64,000 nt of DNA from Schaedlerella arabinosiphila (GTDB lineage Bacteria > Bacillota > Clostridia > Lachnospirales > Lachnospiraceae): NCBI RefSeq assembly GCF_003885045.1, contig NZ_RHJS01000002.1:434001-498000 (forward strand), in the 5' to 3' direction. The translations under genes were made by a program, and so were the position numbers. Below the pieces are notes generated by a model, which had not been told where the DNA came from, searched no databases, and saw only the letters and a list, made by a program, of their open reading frames with translations. Of this stretch, positions 41,831-50,609 are shown piece by piece (the stretch's first letter is position 1; every line of letters starts with the position of its first letter).

Positions 41831-42116
41831 TCTCGTTTTCCTCTTTTCCTGTCGATTTATTTGTATCAAAAAATTCCAAAAATGTTCCTAAAGTTGTTTG
41901 CAATACAGAAGCATTAAGGGAATAAGTAACGGACATCCCCGTCCGTTCGCCTGTCACTAACCTTGCTTCTTTCAAAATATCAAGGTGTTTTGATATGGCA
42001 GGCTTTGAAATCGTAAAATTTTCAGAAATTTCCTTCGCCGTCATATCACCGTTTGCGAGCAGCTTTAGGATCTGCCGCCTGGTATCATCAGATAAAGCTT
42101 TGAATACAGTAGTCAT
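41817..42116 (-). CDS. sdpR: ArsR family regulator, SdpR-type autorepressor
   Basis: This 99-residue winged-helix protein has the ArsR pattern MTTVFKALSDDTRRQILKLL, recognition helix FTISKPAISKHLDILKEARL and wing GERTGMSVTYSL. It has no metal-binding cysteines. The SdpR subgroup represses its own sdpRI operon until SdpI at the membrane sequesters it. Here it precedes sdpI with overlap. Confidence 0.88.
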   Translation of the reverse strand: MTTVFKALSDDTRRQILKLLANGDMTAKEISENFTISKPAISKHLDILKEARLVTGERTGMSVTYSLNASVLQTTLGTFLEFFDTNKSTGKEENENETM

Positions 42117-42149
42117 CTAAACAAATCTCCTTTCCACATAATACTGTAT

Positions 42150-42356
42150 TCATTTTTCCTTGTGTGTAAATTGATGGTAAATCAAATACGGAACAGGTGT
42201 AAGCAGCAGGATAAAATACTTACTTGCATACCAGCCTGCTTCTCCATTCACATCAAAATGGAAGGGTATCTTGTCCGGAAGGAAAAATGTTGCCGCAAAC
42301 AATATGACAAAGGTTCCGATCAATAACACTGCAGGGATCATTTTTTTCTTACTCAT
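42150..42356 (-). CDS. DUF1648 small membrane protein (SdpI-like)
   Basis: This 68-residue protein begins MSKKKMIPAVLLIGTFVILF and has two hydrophobic helices separated by LPDKIPFHFDVNGEAGWYAS, the DUF1648 signature also found at the N-terminus of longer SdpI proteins. ATG 42356 follows AAGGAGGAAG. It lies between the ABC permease and sdpR on the same strand. Confidence 0.75.
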   Translation of the reverse strand: MSKKKMIPAVLLIGTFVILFAATFFLPDKIPFHFDVNGEAGWYASKYFILLLTPVPYLIYHQFTHKEK

Positions 42357-42393
42357 AGCTTCTTCCTCCTTTTGAATGACATATTTTGAAATA

Positions 42394-43989
42394 TTACTCT
42401 TGATGAGACGCAATTCCTTTACACACAAGTAAAATTAGAATACATACACTGCACGATAGAAAGGTTATAATGCCTCCGGCAGCGAATCCGTTCTGAAGCA
42501 TTTTTGCTGCCGCAAAGAAATATCCGATTGAAATTGCGATACAAAGCAAAATAGAGAAAACCACATTGACATTTTGCTTGATTGCTTCTGCTTCATTTGT
42601 CCATTCCAATTTTGGACGTTTCATGTCGATAAATACTCCGATCAAGTTCCATAGCACTGCAAATAATATGCCAACGAAAGAGATTATTCCAATCTGGATA
42701 AAACTATAGTTAAAGTAAACCTTGAATATTAAGCAATTTATGATAATCCCCATAATCGAAATACTTGTAGAAAACAGGGCTTTCACAAACGCCTGCCGCT
42801 TTAATGAATACGGAATGATCTTCATTATCCAAAAACTTGCCCCCTCTCTGGAAAAACTGCTTGAAGCTACTACATTGATTGCGGATGTAAGTACGATTAC
42901 CGCAAGCGCAAACAGTACCGCATAAAAGGAAAATTCCGAGGCTGATACCAGGGCTCTTATTTGTTCTATATTCTCTGCGTCTGCACTGATCCGAAAAGAC
43001 AGCGGCAATAAAAAGGGGGTAATAAAAATTCCAAACAATCCGTTTATGACATACACCGGATTACGGAAAAACGTTTGGTACTCTTTCTTAAAATAGCTTC
43101 TCAGCTTTGACGATGAGTTGTATTTCACCGCCTTTAAGCGAATCCGTCCCTCTTTATCATAAATGGCATATTTCTCTCCGATCACAAGATGACTCAAATA
43201 GTAGTATACGCCGATAAACACAGCGGCAAGTATGATGCAGAATAGTTTTAATCCGGGATGAAAACGGATATACGAATTATAGAACGGGAATGGTACAATC
43301 AAATCATGAACCCGGTTCAATAAGTCTCGTTCTGCGCCTGTTTGCCCATTTGATAATAGAACGCCGATCAGGCTGCCTGCAAAATACACCATGATTCCTG
43401 TGACTGCCAGCATGATCCTCATACATTTCAGAAGCATGGCAATTTTCAGGCATATTGTCACAAGAACCGCTAATGGGAACACGACAATATGAGGAAGTAT
43501 CGCTGCCGCAGAGATATATGTAATGACCGCAGAACTATCTCCCATGTATTGCGTTTGAATGATACACGCAGGAAGCAGCAGTAAAAGTTCAATCCCATAG
43601 CAAAACATGATGACTGTAATGTACTTACCTGTAAAAATGTCGCATGGCCTCACGGGAAATAGCAGCAAGTGTTCGATATCCTTTGAAAAGCAAAAAATAT
43701 TTATCAGCAGGAAGGCGCTCACGATTGAGAGTATCATCGCCGCTGCAAACAGTGCAAGCCGACAAAACAAATCTCCCAACCCCAGCTCGGAAAGTCCGTC
43801 ATAAAGCTGCCCAAGCATTTGAAAATAGTAGTAATAGAACACGCCTATCATACTTAAAACAAAGCAAGTCAGCACAATAACATAGGTATCAGGGCGTTCT
43901 TTTAACTTATACCGAAAATTCAAAAAGCTGAAATGGATCTTACGGATTGTTTTGCTTAATTGAAAAACCTTTATCCATCGGTACATCAT
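42394..43989 (-). CDS. ABC-2 type transporter permease
   Basis: This is a 531-residue membrane protein with about 12 hydrophobic segments in two clusters (residues 40-260 and 310-520). There is no ATP-binding motif. The gene overlaps the upstream ATPase gene by about 50 bp. ATG 43989 follows GGAGG at 6 bp and marks the start; the frame is open further, inside the ATPase gene. With the ATPase it forms an exporter, perhaps for a peptide, as suggested by the adjacent immunity-like SdpI/SdpR genes. Confidence 0.8.
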   Translation of the reverse strand: MMYRWIKVFQLSKTIRKIHFSFLNFRYKLKERPDTYVIVLTCFVLSMIGVFYYYYFQMLGQLYDGLSELGLGDLFCRLALFAAAMILSIVSAFLLINIFCFSKDIEHLLLFPVRPCDIFTGKYITVIMFCYGIELLLLLPACIIQTQYMGDSSAVITYISAAAILPHIVVFPLAVLVTICLKIAMLLKCMRIMLAVTGIMVYFAGSLIGVLLSNGQTGAERDLLNRVHDLIVPFPFYNSYIRFHPGLKLFCIILAAVFIGVYYYLSHLVIGEKYAIYDKEGRIRLKAVKYNSSSKLRSYFKKEYQTFFRNPVYVINGLFGIFITPFLLPLSFRISADAENIEQIRALVSASEFSFYAVLFALAVIVLTSAINVVASSSFSREGASFWIMKIIPYSLKRQAFVKALFSTSISIMGIIINCLIFKVYFNYSFIQIGIISFVGILFAVLWNLIGVFIDMKRPKLEWTNEAEAIKQNVNVVFSILLCIAISIGYFFAAAKMLQNGFAAGGIITFLSCSVCILILLVCKGIASHQE

Positions 43990-44692
43990 TAACCACCTCC
44001 AAATAAATATCCTCCAGAGAAATATAGGAAGGGTTATCTCGAAGCTCGATTGTTTTCTGAAGTGTTCCAGCCTGCATGATGACAATTTTATCACACAAAT
44101 TCTCACAGATTTCCAATATGTGAGATGAAAATAGAACAGATTTTCCGTGGGCTGCCCTGGATTGAATCAATTCCTTTAAGACCTGAACAGATTCTACATC
44201 CAGTCCCGTCATTGGCTCATCTAACACCCAAAGCAGGGGATCATTAACCAGGGACGCTATAACAGCAATTTTTTGCTTTGTCCCATGGGATAATTTTTTA
44301 ATAGGGCTGTTCAGATATTTTTCTACCTGAAACGCTTCTATCAGCGGAGTATAAATTTTACTTCTTGTTTCAGAAGGTACTTCGTACATATCCGCTATAA
44401 AATTCAGATATTCCTTTCCCGTAAGATTGTTGTATATATCGTGGCTGTCAGAAACATAGTTTATTTGTTTCTTGTATTGCATGGGATGTAGATCCAGCGA
44501 GTAATTGCCAAGGCAGACAGAGCCTTTTTCAAGCGGCAGCAACCCCAAAATCAGCTTTAAGGCTGTAGTTTTCCCAACTCCGTTTTTCCCTAACAGGCCA
44601 ACGATTTCTCCATCTAATACGGAAAAAGTAAGATTGGTCAGCACAGGTACATGCGGTTGATAATGGAAAGACAGGCCGGACACTTCTAACAA
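43940..44692 (-). CDS. ABC transporter ATP-binding protein
   Basis: This 250-residue ATPase has Walker A LLGKNGVGKTTALKLILG, signature KLSHGTKQKIAV (LSHGTKQ) and Walker B PLLWVLDEPMTGLDVES. I place the start at TTG 44692 (LLEVSGLSFHYQP), 7-8 bp after GGGGGTG; upstream codons in frame have no homology-like sequence. A strong promoter lies at 44744-44772. It is the first gene of the leftward ABC-DUF1648-sdpR-sdpI group. Confidence 0.88.
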   Translation of the reverse strand: MLEVSGLSFHYQPHVPVLTNLTFSVLDGEIVGLLGKNGVGKTTALKLILGLLPLEKGSVCLGNYSLDLHPMQYKKQINYVSDSHDIYNNLTGKEYLNFIADMYEVPSETRSKIYTPLIEAFQVEKYLNSPIKKLSHGTKQKIAVIASLVNDPLLWVLDEPMTGLDVESVQVLKELIQSRAAHGKSVLFSSHILEICENLCDKIVIMQAGTLQKTIELRDNPSYISLEDIYLEVVNDVPMDKGFSIKQNNP

Positions 44693-44743
44693 AAAGAACA
44701 CCCCCTTTATAGCTTTTAACCTTTTAGTTAATTGGTTACTTAC

Positions 44744-44772
44744 AGTATAGCACCGGGTCTGAGAAATGTCAA
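44744..44772 (-). promoter_or_regulatory. Consensus-like promoter of the ABC-sdp group
   Basis: On the minus strand TTGACA (44772-44767) and TATACT (44749-44744) have a 17-bp spacer. The first transcribed bases contain AGTAACCAATTAACT, a possible operator. Confidence 0.75.
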
Positions 44773-45686
44773 TACAAGAAGCATATTCTGGCTGTGAAAT
44801 TATTTGAAGTATAGTTTTTTTGCAGAGAAGAAGTTGGAATTGCATAACGAAGCGTAATTTGGTATATGACAATTCAGAAATCATGCCCTGTATGAACGGG
44901 AAGCGATTGGAAGACCAGCTGAGAAAGTTACTTTGGGATATCAAAGCAGTTTACGACATTGCCCCGGGCGCGGCCTTTGAAAAGGTCCTGATTTCAGCGG
45001 AGGCGCTGTTTCAGGAAAATGACCTGAGGACGATCGTGGGGGAATATGAACGGATACTGGAGTTATGATAGAATCTCTGGAACAGGAGAGGGTTGACGAG
45101 TCAAGCTTTATGATGGCAAACGTCATCCAGGCATTGAATATTTAAGAATTCCAGAATCGTCTCCATAAAATCCGTACCGTGTTTCTAGGCATAGAGGTAA
45201 AGCCTCATAAGGCCGGGGTGGATCAGAAACTGGATTCTGATTCAGGTTCCGGCTGATCAGGTCTGTTAAAAAATAAGAATATGTGCCCCCCTTGTTTCTT
45301 CGGAACGCAGAGTCTTTTTGAAGCTCCATGGATATCAATTTGCTGAATCTGTGAAAAAATTCCCTGTCAAAATACGTGTCTGGATTAAATACGGGTTCAG
45401 TAATTGATTGCCGTATGCGTGGTATTGATATCTATTTTCTTTCAAACGAACAAGTAACTGCATGTATTCCATATGGCATGCTCCTTTATGTTGACATTGA
45501 TATAATAAGGAAAAAGGATGTCTGTCGGCATTTCGTTATAGATTCCAAAAATATAGAAGAAAAAGAATGAAAATGAGCGTGTAGTGCTATTTTTGAGCGC
45601 ATAATCCGTATCGGAACTTCATTTTGTTTTTTATAATAGAACGGGCAATGACAAAAAAGTGCGTTTTTGAAAGGAGAACAAAAAGT
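44773..45686. other. Gene-poor stretch with unrecognised ORF fragments
   Basis: A plus-strand frame (44820-45068) contains LEDQLRKLLWDIKAVYDI and ends ERILEL; a short frame beginning at 45065 (MIESLEQERVDESS) follows it with overlap. Another frame (45376-45570) is also open. None has a good ribosome binding site or a family I recognise. They look like gene remains at the right border of the accessory region. A TATAATAGAA box near 45633 probably serves the downstream yhcH gene. Confidence 0.4.
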
Positions 45687-46142
45687 ATGATATTCGATGC
45701 GATCAGGAATAAGGAAAACTACAAGGCGGAAACGAAGATTTATCAGGCGCTGTGCTATCTGGAACAGATCAGCAGATGGGATGAGATCTTACCGGATACA
45801 GTGATTCTGGAGGACTGTATGTTTGCCGGCCCGGTATCGTTTATCAGTAAGGAAGAGAAAGAATGTGTATATGAAGCACATAAAAAATACATGGATATCC
45901 ACTATATTATGGAAGGAGCGGAAAGAATCGCAACGGCGGACGTGCGCAGTCTGCAGGTCAAAACTCCATACAGTGAGGAAGAGGATATTGGATTTTTCAC
46001 CGGACCTGCATCCGGAAGCTGCCTTTTAAGGCCCGGGGATTTTATGGTATGTTTTCCAAGCGATGCCCATAAAGTGGCCATGATGGATCAAACGCCGGAA
46101 ACCGTAAAGAAGATTGTCGTAAAGATCAAAGTTGAAAAGTGA
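45687..46142 (+). CDS. YhcH/YjgK/YiaL family protein
   Basis: This 151-residue protein has the same family signatures as the nan-operon copy: YEAHKKYMDIHYIMEGAERI and FMVCFPSDAHKVAMM with the conserved Glu and His residues. The ATG at 45687 follows GAAAGGAG, and the leader resembles those at 14378 and 15508. Here it stands ahead of an AraC regulator, an ABC sugar importer and an oxidoreductase, so it probably mutarotates or otherwise processes an imported sugar other than sialic acid. Confidence 0.83.
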   Translation: MIFDAIRNKENYKAETKIYQALCYLEQISRWDEILPDTVILEDCMFAGPVSFISKEEKECVYEAHKKYMDIHYIMEGAERIATADVRSLQVKTPYSEEEDIGFFTGPASGSCLLRPGDFMVCFPSDAHKVAMMDQTPETVKKIVVKIKVEK

Positions 46143-46216
46143 CAACCCTCCGGGGGATGCGCAGCTACGCGCGCGGAACAAAAGCTGCGCTGCTAAGAAT
46201 GTAACAACGCAGGAGT

Positions 46217-46239
46217 GTGCGAAGCGCACTTTTGTTTTT
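46217..46239 (+). terminator. Short terminator after yhcH
   Basis: GTGCG-AAG-CGCAC is followed by TTTTGTTTTT. A larger GC-rich palindromic stretch (46143-46210) precedes it. The araC ribosome binding site follows at once. Confidence 0.5.
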
Positions 46240-46252
46240 GCGGGAGGTTAAA

Positions 46253-47107
46253 ATGTCAGCGATAGATCACATTCGTTTTACTTTTTTGTTTATTGAGTTT
46301 TATTCCATGGGAAAAACATGGGTGTATCCGGAATCCGTTACGCCATACGGCATATTCCGGTATATCGTAAAGGGAAGGGCGGAATTTTGCATAGATGACA
46401 AAACGATCATTGTGAGAGAAAATCAGATCGTATACATTCCCCAGGGAAGCAGGATGTCCTGCAAAGTCTCCAGCGAAACGTTCGAGTTTTACAGCATCCG
46501 TTTTACAACCTCGGTATTTTATGAGGGCGAGGATGTTCTGACAGAGTATTACGGGATTCCAAGGGTGCTGGAAAATGAAGGGGAAGATATTTTCTTTCAG
46601 GAGATTTACAAATGGGTGAGGAAGGATGCGAGGGTCAAAAAATGCTTTGTAAGGGGATACTTAGACCTCCTCATCGGCTCACTGGCCATGCGCGGCAGCA
46701 AGGTGGACAAGGACACCGGCGATTTTGTGGGGAATACGGAGGAGAAAGCGCTGAACCACAGGGCCGCAAAGAACAATGACCAGGTTGATCCGAGAATCTA
46801 CATGGTGGCGAATTATATTATCCTGCATCCCCAGGAAAAATACAATCCGCAGAAGATGGCGAAGATGGCAGGCTTAAGCAAACAGCGGTTCAGCAGCCTG
46901 TTCAAGGAGAATATGGGAAAAAGCCCCATGGCGTATGTGCGGGAAATCCGGCTGACCACGGCGGCAAGGGCTTTGCTGGTCACCCATGACAACGTGATTG
47001 ATATCGCCTATCAGTGCGGATATGAGGATACGAATTATTTTATAAGGGAATTTAAGGCGGCATTTGGATTTACGCCGAATCAGTATCGGAAGGTCGCGAG
47101 CAAGTGA
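46253..47107 (+). CDS. AraC family transcriptional regulator
   Basis: This 284-residue regulator has a cupin-type sensor in residues about 20-90 (YGIFRYIVKGRAEFCIDDKT, YIPQGSRMSC) and the AraC helix-turn-helix pair in residues about 185-282 (MAKMAGLSKQRFSSLFKENM, CGYEDTNYFIREFKAAFGFT). ATG 46253 follows GGGAGG. It directly precedes the ABC importer genes at 47330-50460 and is their likely regulator. Confidence 0.87.
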   Translation: MSAIDHIRFTFLFIEFYSMGKTWVYPESVTPYGIFRYIVKGRAEFCIDDKTIIVRENQIVYIPQGSRMSCKVSSETFEFYSIRFTTSVFYEGEDVLTEYYGIPRVLENEGEDIFFQEIYKWVRKDARVKKCFVRGYLDLLIGSLAMRGSKVDKDTGDFVGNTEEKALNHRAAKNNDQVDPRIYMVANYIILHPQEKYNPQKMAKMAGLSKQRFSSLFKENMGKSPMAYVREIRLTTAARALLVTHDNVIDIAYQCGYEDTNYFIREFKAAFGFTPNQYRKVASK

Positions 47108-47329
47108 GGCATGGAGAACGCAGGCTGACCGGGAAACGGCAATAAATTGCGGCAGCAGTTCACAGGCTGACCGGCGAACTACAGAGCATGAGTGCCAGAT
47201 GCTATTTTTAAGTGTGCCCTTAGTAGATTAGCAGAAAGAATACAGATAAAATAGAAGAAACAATTTGATGTGGCCGCATTGAAAAGTAGTAACCAGTTAA
47301 CTGTACAATGAATCAGTGAGGACAAGCTT

Positions 47330-48664
47330 ATGAGAAAAAAATTGGCCATATTATTGGCGGGAACCATGATCGCCGCTGCCGCGCTTGCGGGGGGCAGGTC
47401 TGAAAGCAAGGGCTCTGCCGCGCAGGAGGATTCGGGAGAATTAAAAGGCGACATTACATTCTGGCATTCTTTCACACAGGGGCCGAGGCTGGAAGTCATC
47501 CAGGAAACGGCAGATCAGTTTATGAAAGACAACCCGGGCGTGAAGATCACGATTGAGACCTTCTCCTGGGGAGATTTTTACACAAAATGGACGACCGGGC
47601 TGGCATCCGGAAATGTGCCGGATATGAGCACCGCGCTTCCGGGGCATGTGGTGGAGATGATGGACGCGGATGCGCTGGTGTCCGTTGACGACCTGGTGGA
47701 CGAAATCGGAAGGGATAAATTTTCCGAATCGGCGCTGTCGGAAGGTGAAAAAGAGGGAACCTGTTATTCCTTACCGCTGTATTCCCATGCTCAGGTCATG
47801 TGGTACCGCAAAGACCTGTTGGAGGAAGCAGGGCTTTCGGTGCCGGCCACATGGGATGAATTAGCAGAGGCCGCAAAGGCGCTTACAAAAGGGGAGGTCT
47901 ACGGGTGCTCCTTCCCATGCGGGTCCAGCGACCTGATGGGAACCAGATTTCTGAATTTTTATGTGAGGAGCGGCGGAGGAAGCCTTTTGACAGAGGACCT
48001 AAAAGCTGATCTGACCAGCGATCTGGCAATGGATGGAATCCGGTACTGGCTGGATATTTATAAAAACTGCTCTCCGAAAGATTCCGTGAATTATGTCGTA
48101 CTGGATCAGGCAAATTTGTTCTACCAGGGAAAAACAGCATTTGATTTCAATTCGGGATTCCAGATCGGCGGCGTGGAGACCAACTCTCCGGATCTGGTCG
48201 ACCAGATCGACTGCGCGCCGCTTCCGAAGATTCACGCGGACGATCCGGATTATGGAGCCGAAACCTCCAACATCCCCATGGTGGTCTGGAGAAATTCAAA
48301 ATATCCGGAAGTGTGCAAGGCATTTATGAAAAAATTGTACGAAAAGGATACATATATCAAATTCCTGGAGGCGACCCCGGTGGGAATGCTTCCTTCCATC
48401 AGCGGTATCTCAGATACGCAGGAGTATCAGGAAAACGAGACCGTCCAGAAGTTTTCGAACGCAGTCGGGGTGATCACGGACGCGATGGAGAAGGGGACTG
48501 CCATCGGGTATGAGCACGGCCCGAGCATCCAGGCCGGCCTTCTTACTTCGCAGGGGATCATCGAAAGCATGTTCCAGGATATCATTACAAATGGTACCGA
48601 TGTAAAGGAAGCGGCAAAAGCAGCAGAAAATAAACTGAACGAGTTATTCGATACCGTGCAGTAA
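47330..48664 (+). CDS. ABC sugar transporter substrate-binding protein without lipobox cysteine
   Basis: This 444-residue family 1 extracellular solute-binding protein (ITFWHSFTQGPRLEVIQETA near the N-terminus) is followed by two MalF/MalG-type permeases. The signal peptide KLAILLAGTMIAAAALAGGR is of the kind found in lipoproteins, but the expected Cys after ALAG or LA is absent (the codons read Gly-Gly). It may be released, anchored by the uncleaved helix, or impaired. The other solute-binding protein at 56402 has a normal LAAC. The ATG follows a weak GAGG site. Confidence 0.87.
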   Translation: MRKKLAILLAGTMIAAAALAGGRSESKGSAAQEDSGELKGDITFWHSFTQGPRLEVIQETADQFMKDNPGVKITIETFSWGDFYTKWTTGLASGNVPDMSTALPGHVVEMMDADALVSVDDLVDEIGRDKFSESALSEGEKEGTCYSLPLYSHAQVMWYRKDLLEEAGLSVPATWDELAEAAKALTKGEVYGCSFPCGSSDLMGTRFLNFYVRSGGGSLLTEDLKADLTSDLAMDGIRYWLDIYKNCSPKDSVNYVVLDQANLFYQGKTAFDFNSGFQIGGVETNSPDLVDQIDCAPLPKIHADDPDYGAETSNIPMVVWRNSKYPEVCKAFMKKLYEKDTYIKFLEATPVGMLPSISGISDTQEYQENETVQKFSNAVGVITDAMEKGTAIGYEHGPSIQAGLLTSQGIIESMFQDIITNGTDVKEAAKAAENKLNELFDTVQ

Positions 48665-48736
48665 TTCAGAACACAGACTATGTATTTATAAGGTCAAGAT
48701 AAATGATCGAAATAGTCCAAGAAAGGAAAGGCATAT

Positions 48737-49627
48737 ATGAAGAAAAGAAATATACATGTGGATTATGCCCGTTGGATTTTTGTCCTTCCCGCGCTGCTTT
48801 CCGTAGGTCTCTTACTGATTTACCCGATCTTTTCAAGCTTGTACTACAGTATGACTACAAAACATCTGATCCGCCTGACCTATGAGTTTGTAGGGCTGGA
48901 AAATTATAAGGCGGTATTGTCAGATTCGAACTTTTATAAAGCATTTTTCAATTCCCTCTTGTGGACGGCGGGGTCCCTGCTGGGCCAACTGGCCGTAGGA
49001 TTTACAGCGGCCCTTGCCATCAACCGGGTAAAAGCGGGAAAAGGGGTTTACCGAACCCTGATGATCATTCCATGGGCGTTTCCTTCCATCGTGATCGCGC
49101 TGTCCTGGAAATGGATCTTAAACGGGGTGTCCGGATTTGTGCCCAATATGTTAGTCCAATTAGGAATTTGCAGCGAACTGCCGCAGTTTCTCAGCGACAG
49201 CAGCCTGGTGTTTTTCACACTCATTTTTATCAATATCTGGTTTGGGGCGCCTATGATCATGGTCAATGTGCTGTCTGCCCTCCAGACCATCCCCCAGGAC
49301 CAGTATGAAGCGGCCCAGATCGACGGGGCGTCAAAGCTGCAGCAGTTCTGGTTTATCACAGTACCGCATATCAAGGTGGTGGTGGGGCTGTTAGTCGTCC
49401 TTCGTACCATCTGGGTGTTCAATAACTTTGACTTGATTTATCTGCTTACCGGCGGCGGGCCGGCAAACGCGACGACAACCGTACCGATCTACGCTTATAA
49501 CATGGGCTGGGGATCAAAATTGCTGGGACGGTCTTCGGCAGTCACAATGCTGCTGCTAGCATTCTTATTATTGATATGCGTGGTGTATTTTACGATCATT
49601 GGAAAATGGGAAAGGGAGGACAAGTGA
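48737..49627 (+). CDS. Sugar ABC transporter permease (MalF type)
   Basis: This is a 296-residue permease with six helices. The EAA loop reads YEAAQIDGASKLQQFWFITV, the coupling motif for the shared cytoplasmic ATPase, which is not encoded here; such importers often use a common MsmK-like ATPase elsewhere. The stop codon overlaps the next start by one base (TGATG). Confidence 0.9.
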   Translation: MKKRNIHVDYARWIFVLPALLSVGLLLIYPIFSSLYYSMTTKHLIRLTYEFVGLENYKAVLSDSNFYKAFFNSLLWTAGSLLGQLAVGFTAALAINRVKAGKGVYRTLMIIPWAFPSIVIALSWKWILNGVSGFVPNMLVQLGICSELPQFLSDSSLVFFTLIFINIWFGAPMIMVNVLSALQTIPQDQYEAAQIDGASKLQQFWFITVPHIKVVVGLLVVLRTIWVFNNFDLIYLLTGGGPANATTTVPIYAYNMGWGSKLLGRSSAVTMLLLAFLLLICVVYFTIIGKWEREDK

Positions 49628-50460
49628 TGGCGAACAAAAAAGAAAGAGCCGGCAATATTTTCTGCCATATCTATCTGATCATCTTATCAGCGGCGGCCTT
49701 TTTCCCGTTGGTGTGGGTGCTGCTCTGTTCGGTAAAATCATCCGGGGAGCTGACGTCGGAACCGACCCGGTTTTTACCGAAACAATTCACGTTTGATAAT
49801 TTTGCCCATGTAATCCGGGATCTGGGATTTGCCGGAAATATCGGGAACAGTCTGATCATCGCGGTCACGACGACTGGTATTGCCATTGTGATTTCCTCGA
49901 TGGCAGCATATGGGATCGTCCGTTTTTTTCCAAAGCTGGGGTCCGCCATGTCGAAAGTGCTGGTCACCACCTATATGTTCCCGCCGATCCTGCTTGCCAT
50001 TCCGTATTCCATGGTCATGGCAAGGCTGGGGCTGGTCAATACGAGAATCGGCCTGATGATTGTATATCTGTCATTCAGCGTCCCTTATGCCGTGTGGATG
50101 CTGGTGGGATTTTTCAAAACGGTGCCCATCGGGATTGAGGAGGCGGCCAGGGTGGACGGCGCAAATAAGCTGCAGACGTTTGTACAGATCGTACTTCCGC
50201 TGGTCATGCCGGGGATTGTGGCGACGGCGATCTATACGTTCATCAACGCATGGAATGAATTTTTGTATTCTTTGATTCTGATCAACAGTACGGATAAAAT
50301 GACGGTTTCCGTGGCATTGAAATCCTTACAGGGGGCAGAAATTTTAAATTGGGGAGACATGATGGCGGCATCCGCCCTTGTGGTAGTCCCATCCGTGGTA
50401 TTCTTTATGTTTATCCAGAATAAGATTGCGGGCGGAATGACCCAGGGCGCGGTCAAATAA
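49627..50460 (+). CDS. Sugar ABC transporter permease (MalG type)
   Basis: This is a 277-residue inner-membrane permease. The EAA loop is EEAARVDGANKLQTFVQIVL and the C-terminus ends GGMTQGAVK, as usual for MalG-like proteins. ATG 49627 follows GGGAGGACAAGTG; the frame is open upstream within the malF-like gene. It completes the importer begun by the 47330 and 48737 genes. Confidence 0.9.
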   Translation: MANKKERAGNIFCHIYLIILSAAAFFPLVWVLLCSVKSSGELTSEPTRFLPKQFTFDNFAHVIRDLGFAGNIGNSLIIAVTTTGIAIVISSMAAYGIVRFFPKLGSAMSKVLVTTYMFPPILLAIPYSMVMARLGLVNTRIGLMIVYLSFSVPYAVWMLVGFFKTVPIGIEEAARVDGANKLQTFVQIVLPLVMPGIVATAIYTFINAWNEFLYSLILINSTDKMTVSVALKSLQGAEILNWGDMMAASALVVVPSVVFFMFIQNKIAGGMTQGAVK

Positions 50461-50561
50461 GAATGCAGTGTGAAGTATCGTATGAAAAAGTAAAGTATCG
50501 TATGAAAAAATGATACGGGTATTGCCCGCATTAAAAATCTGCTTCGCAGATGGCGGGCAGA

Positions 50562-50590
50562 CAATCAATTTGCTATGCAAATTGGTTACA
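50562..50590 (+). promoter_or_regulatory. Leader hairpin repeat, copy 2 of 3
   Basis: Core AATTTGC-TAT-GCAAATT, ending 19 nt before the TTG start of the oxidoreductase gene. Immediately upstream is another nested stem (GCCCGC...ATCTGC-TTC-GCAGAT...GCGGGC, 50524-50558). Confidence 0.7.
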
Positions 50591-50609
50591 AAAAGGGAGG
50601 TAATGAAGA

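Noticed and set aside
45123..45338. Minus-strand 71-codon ORF in the gene-poor stretch
   Set aside because: No ribosome binding site, no recognisable domain; kept only as part of the unexplained region.
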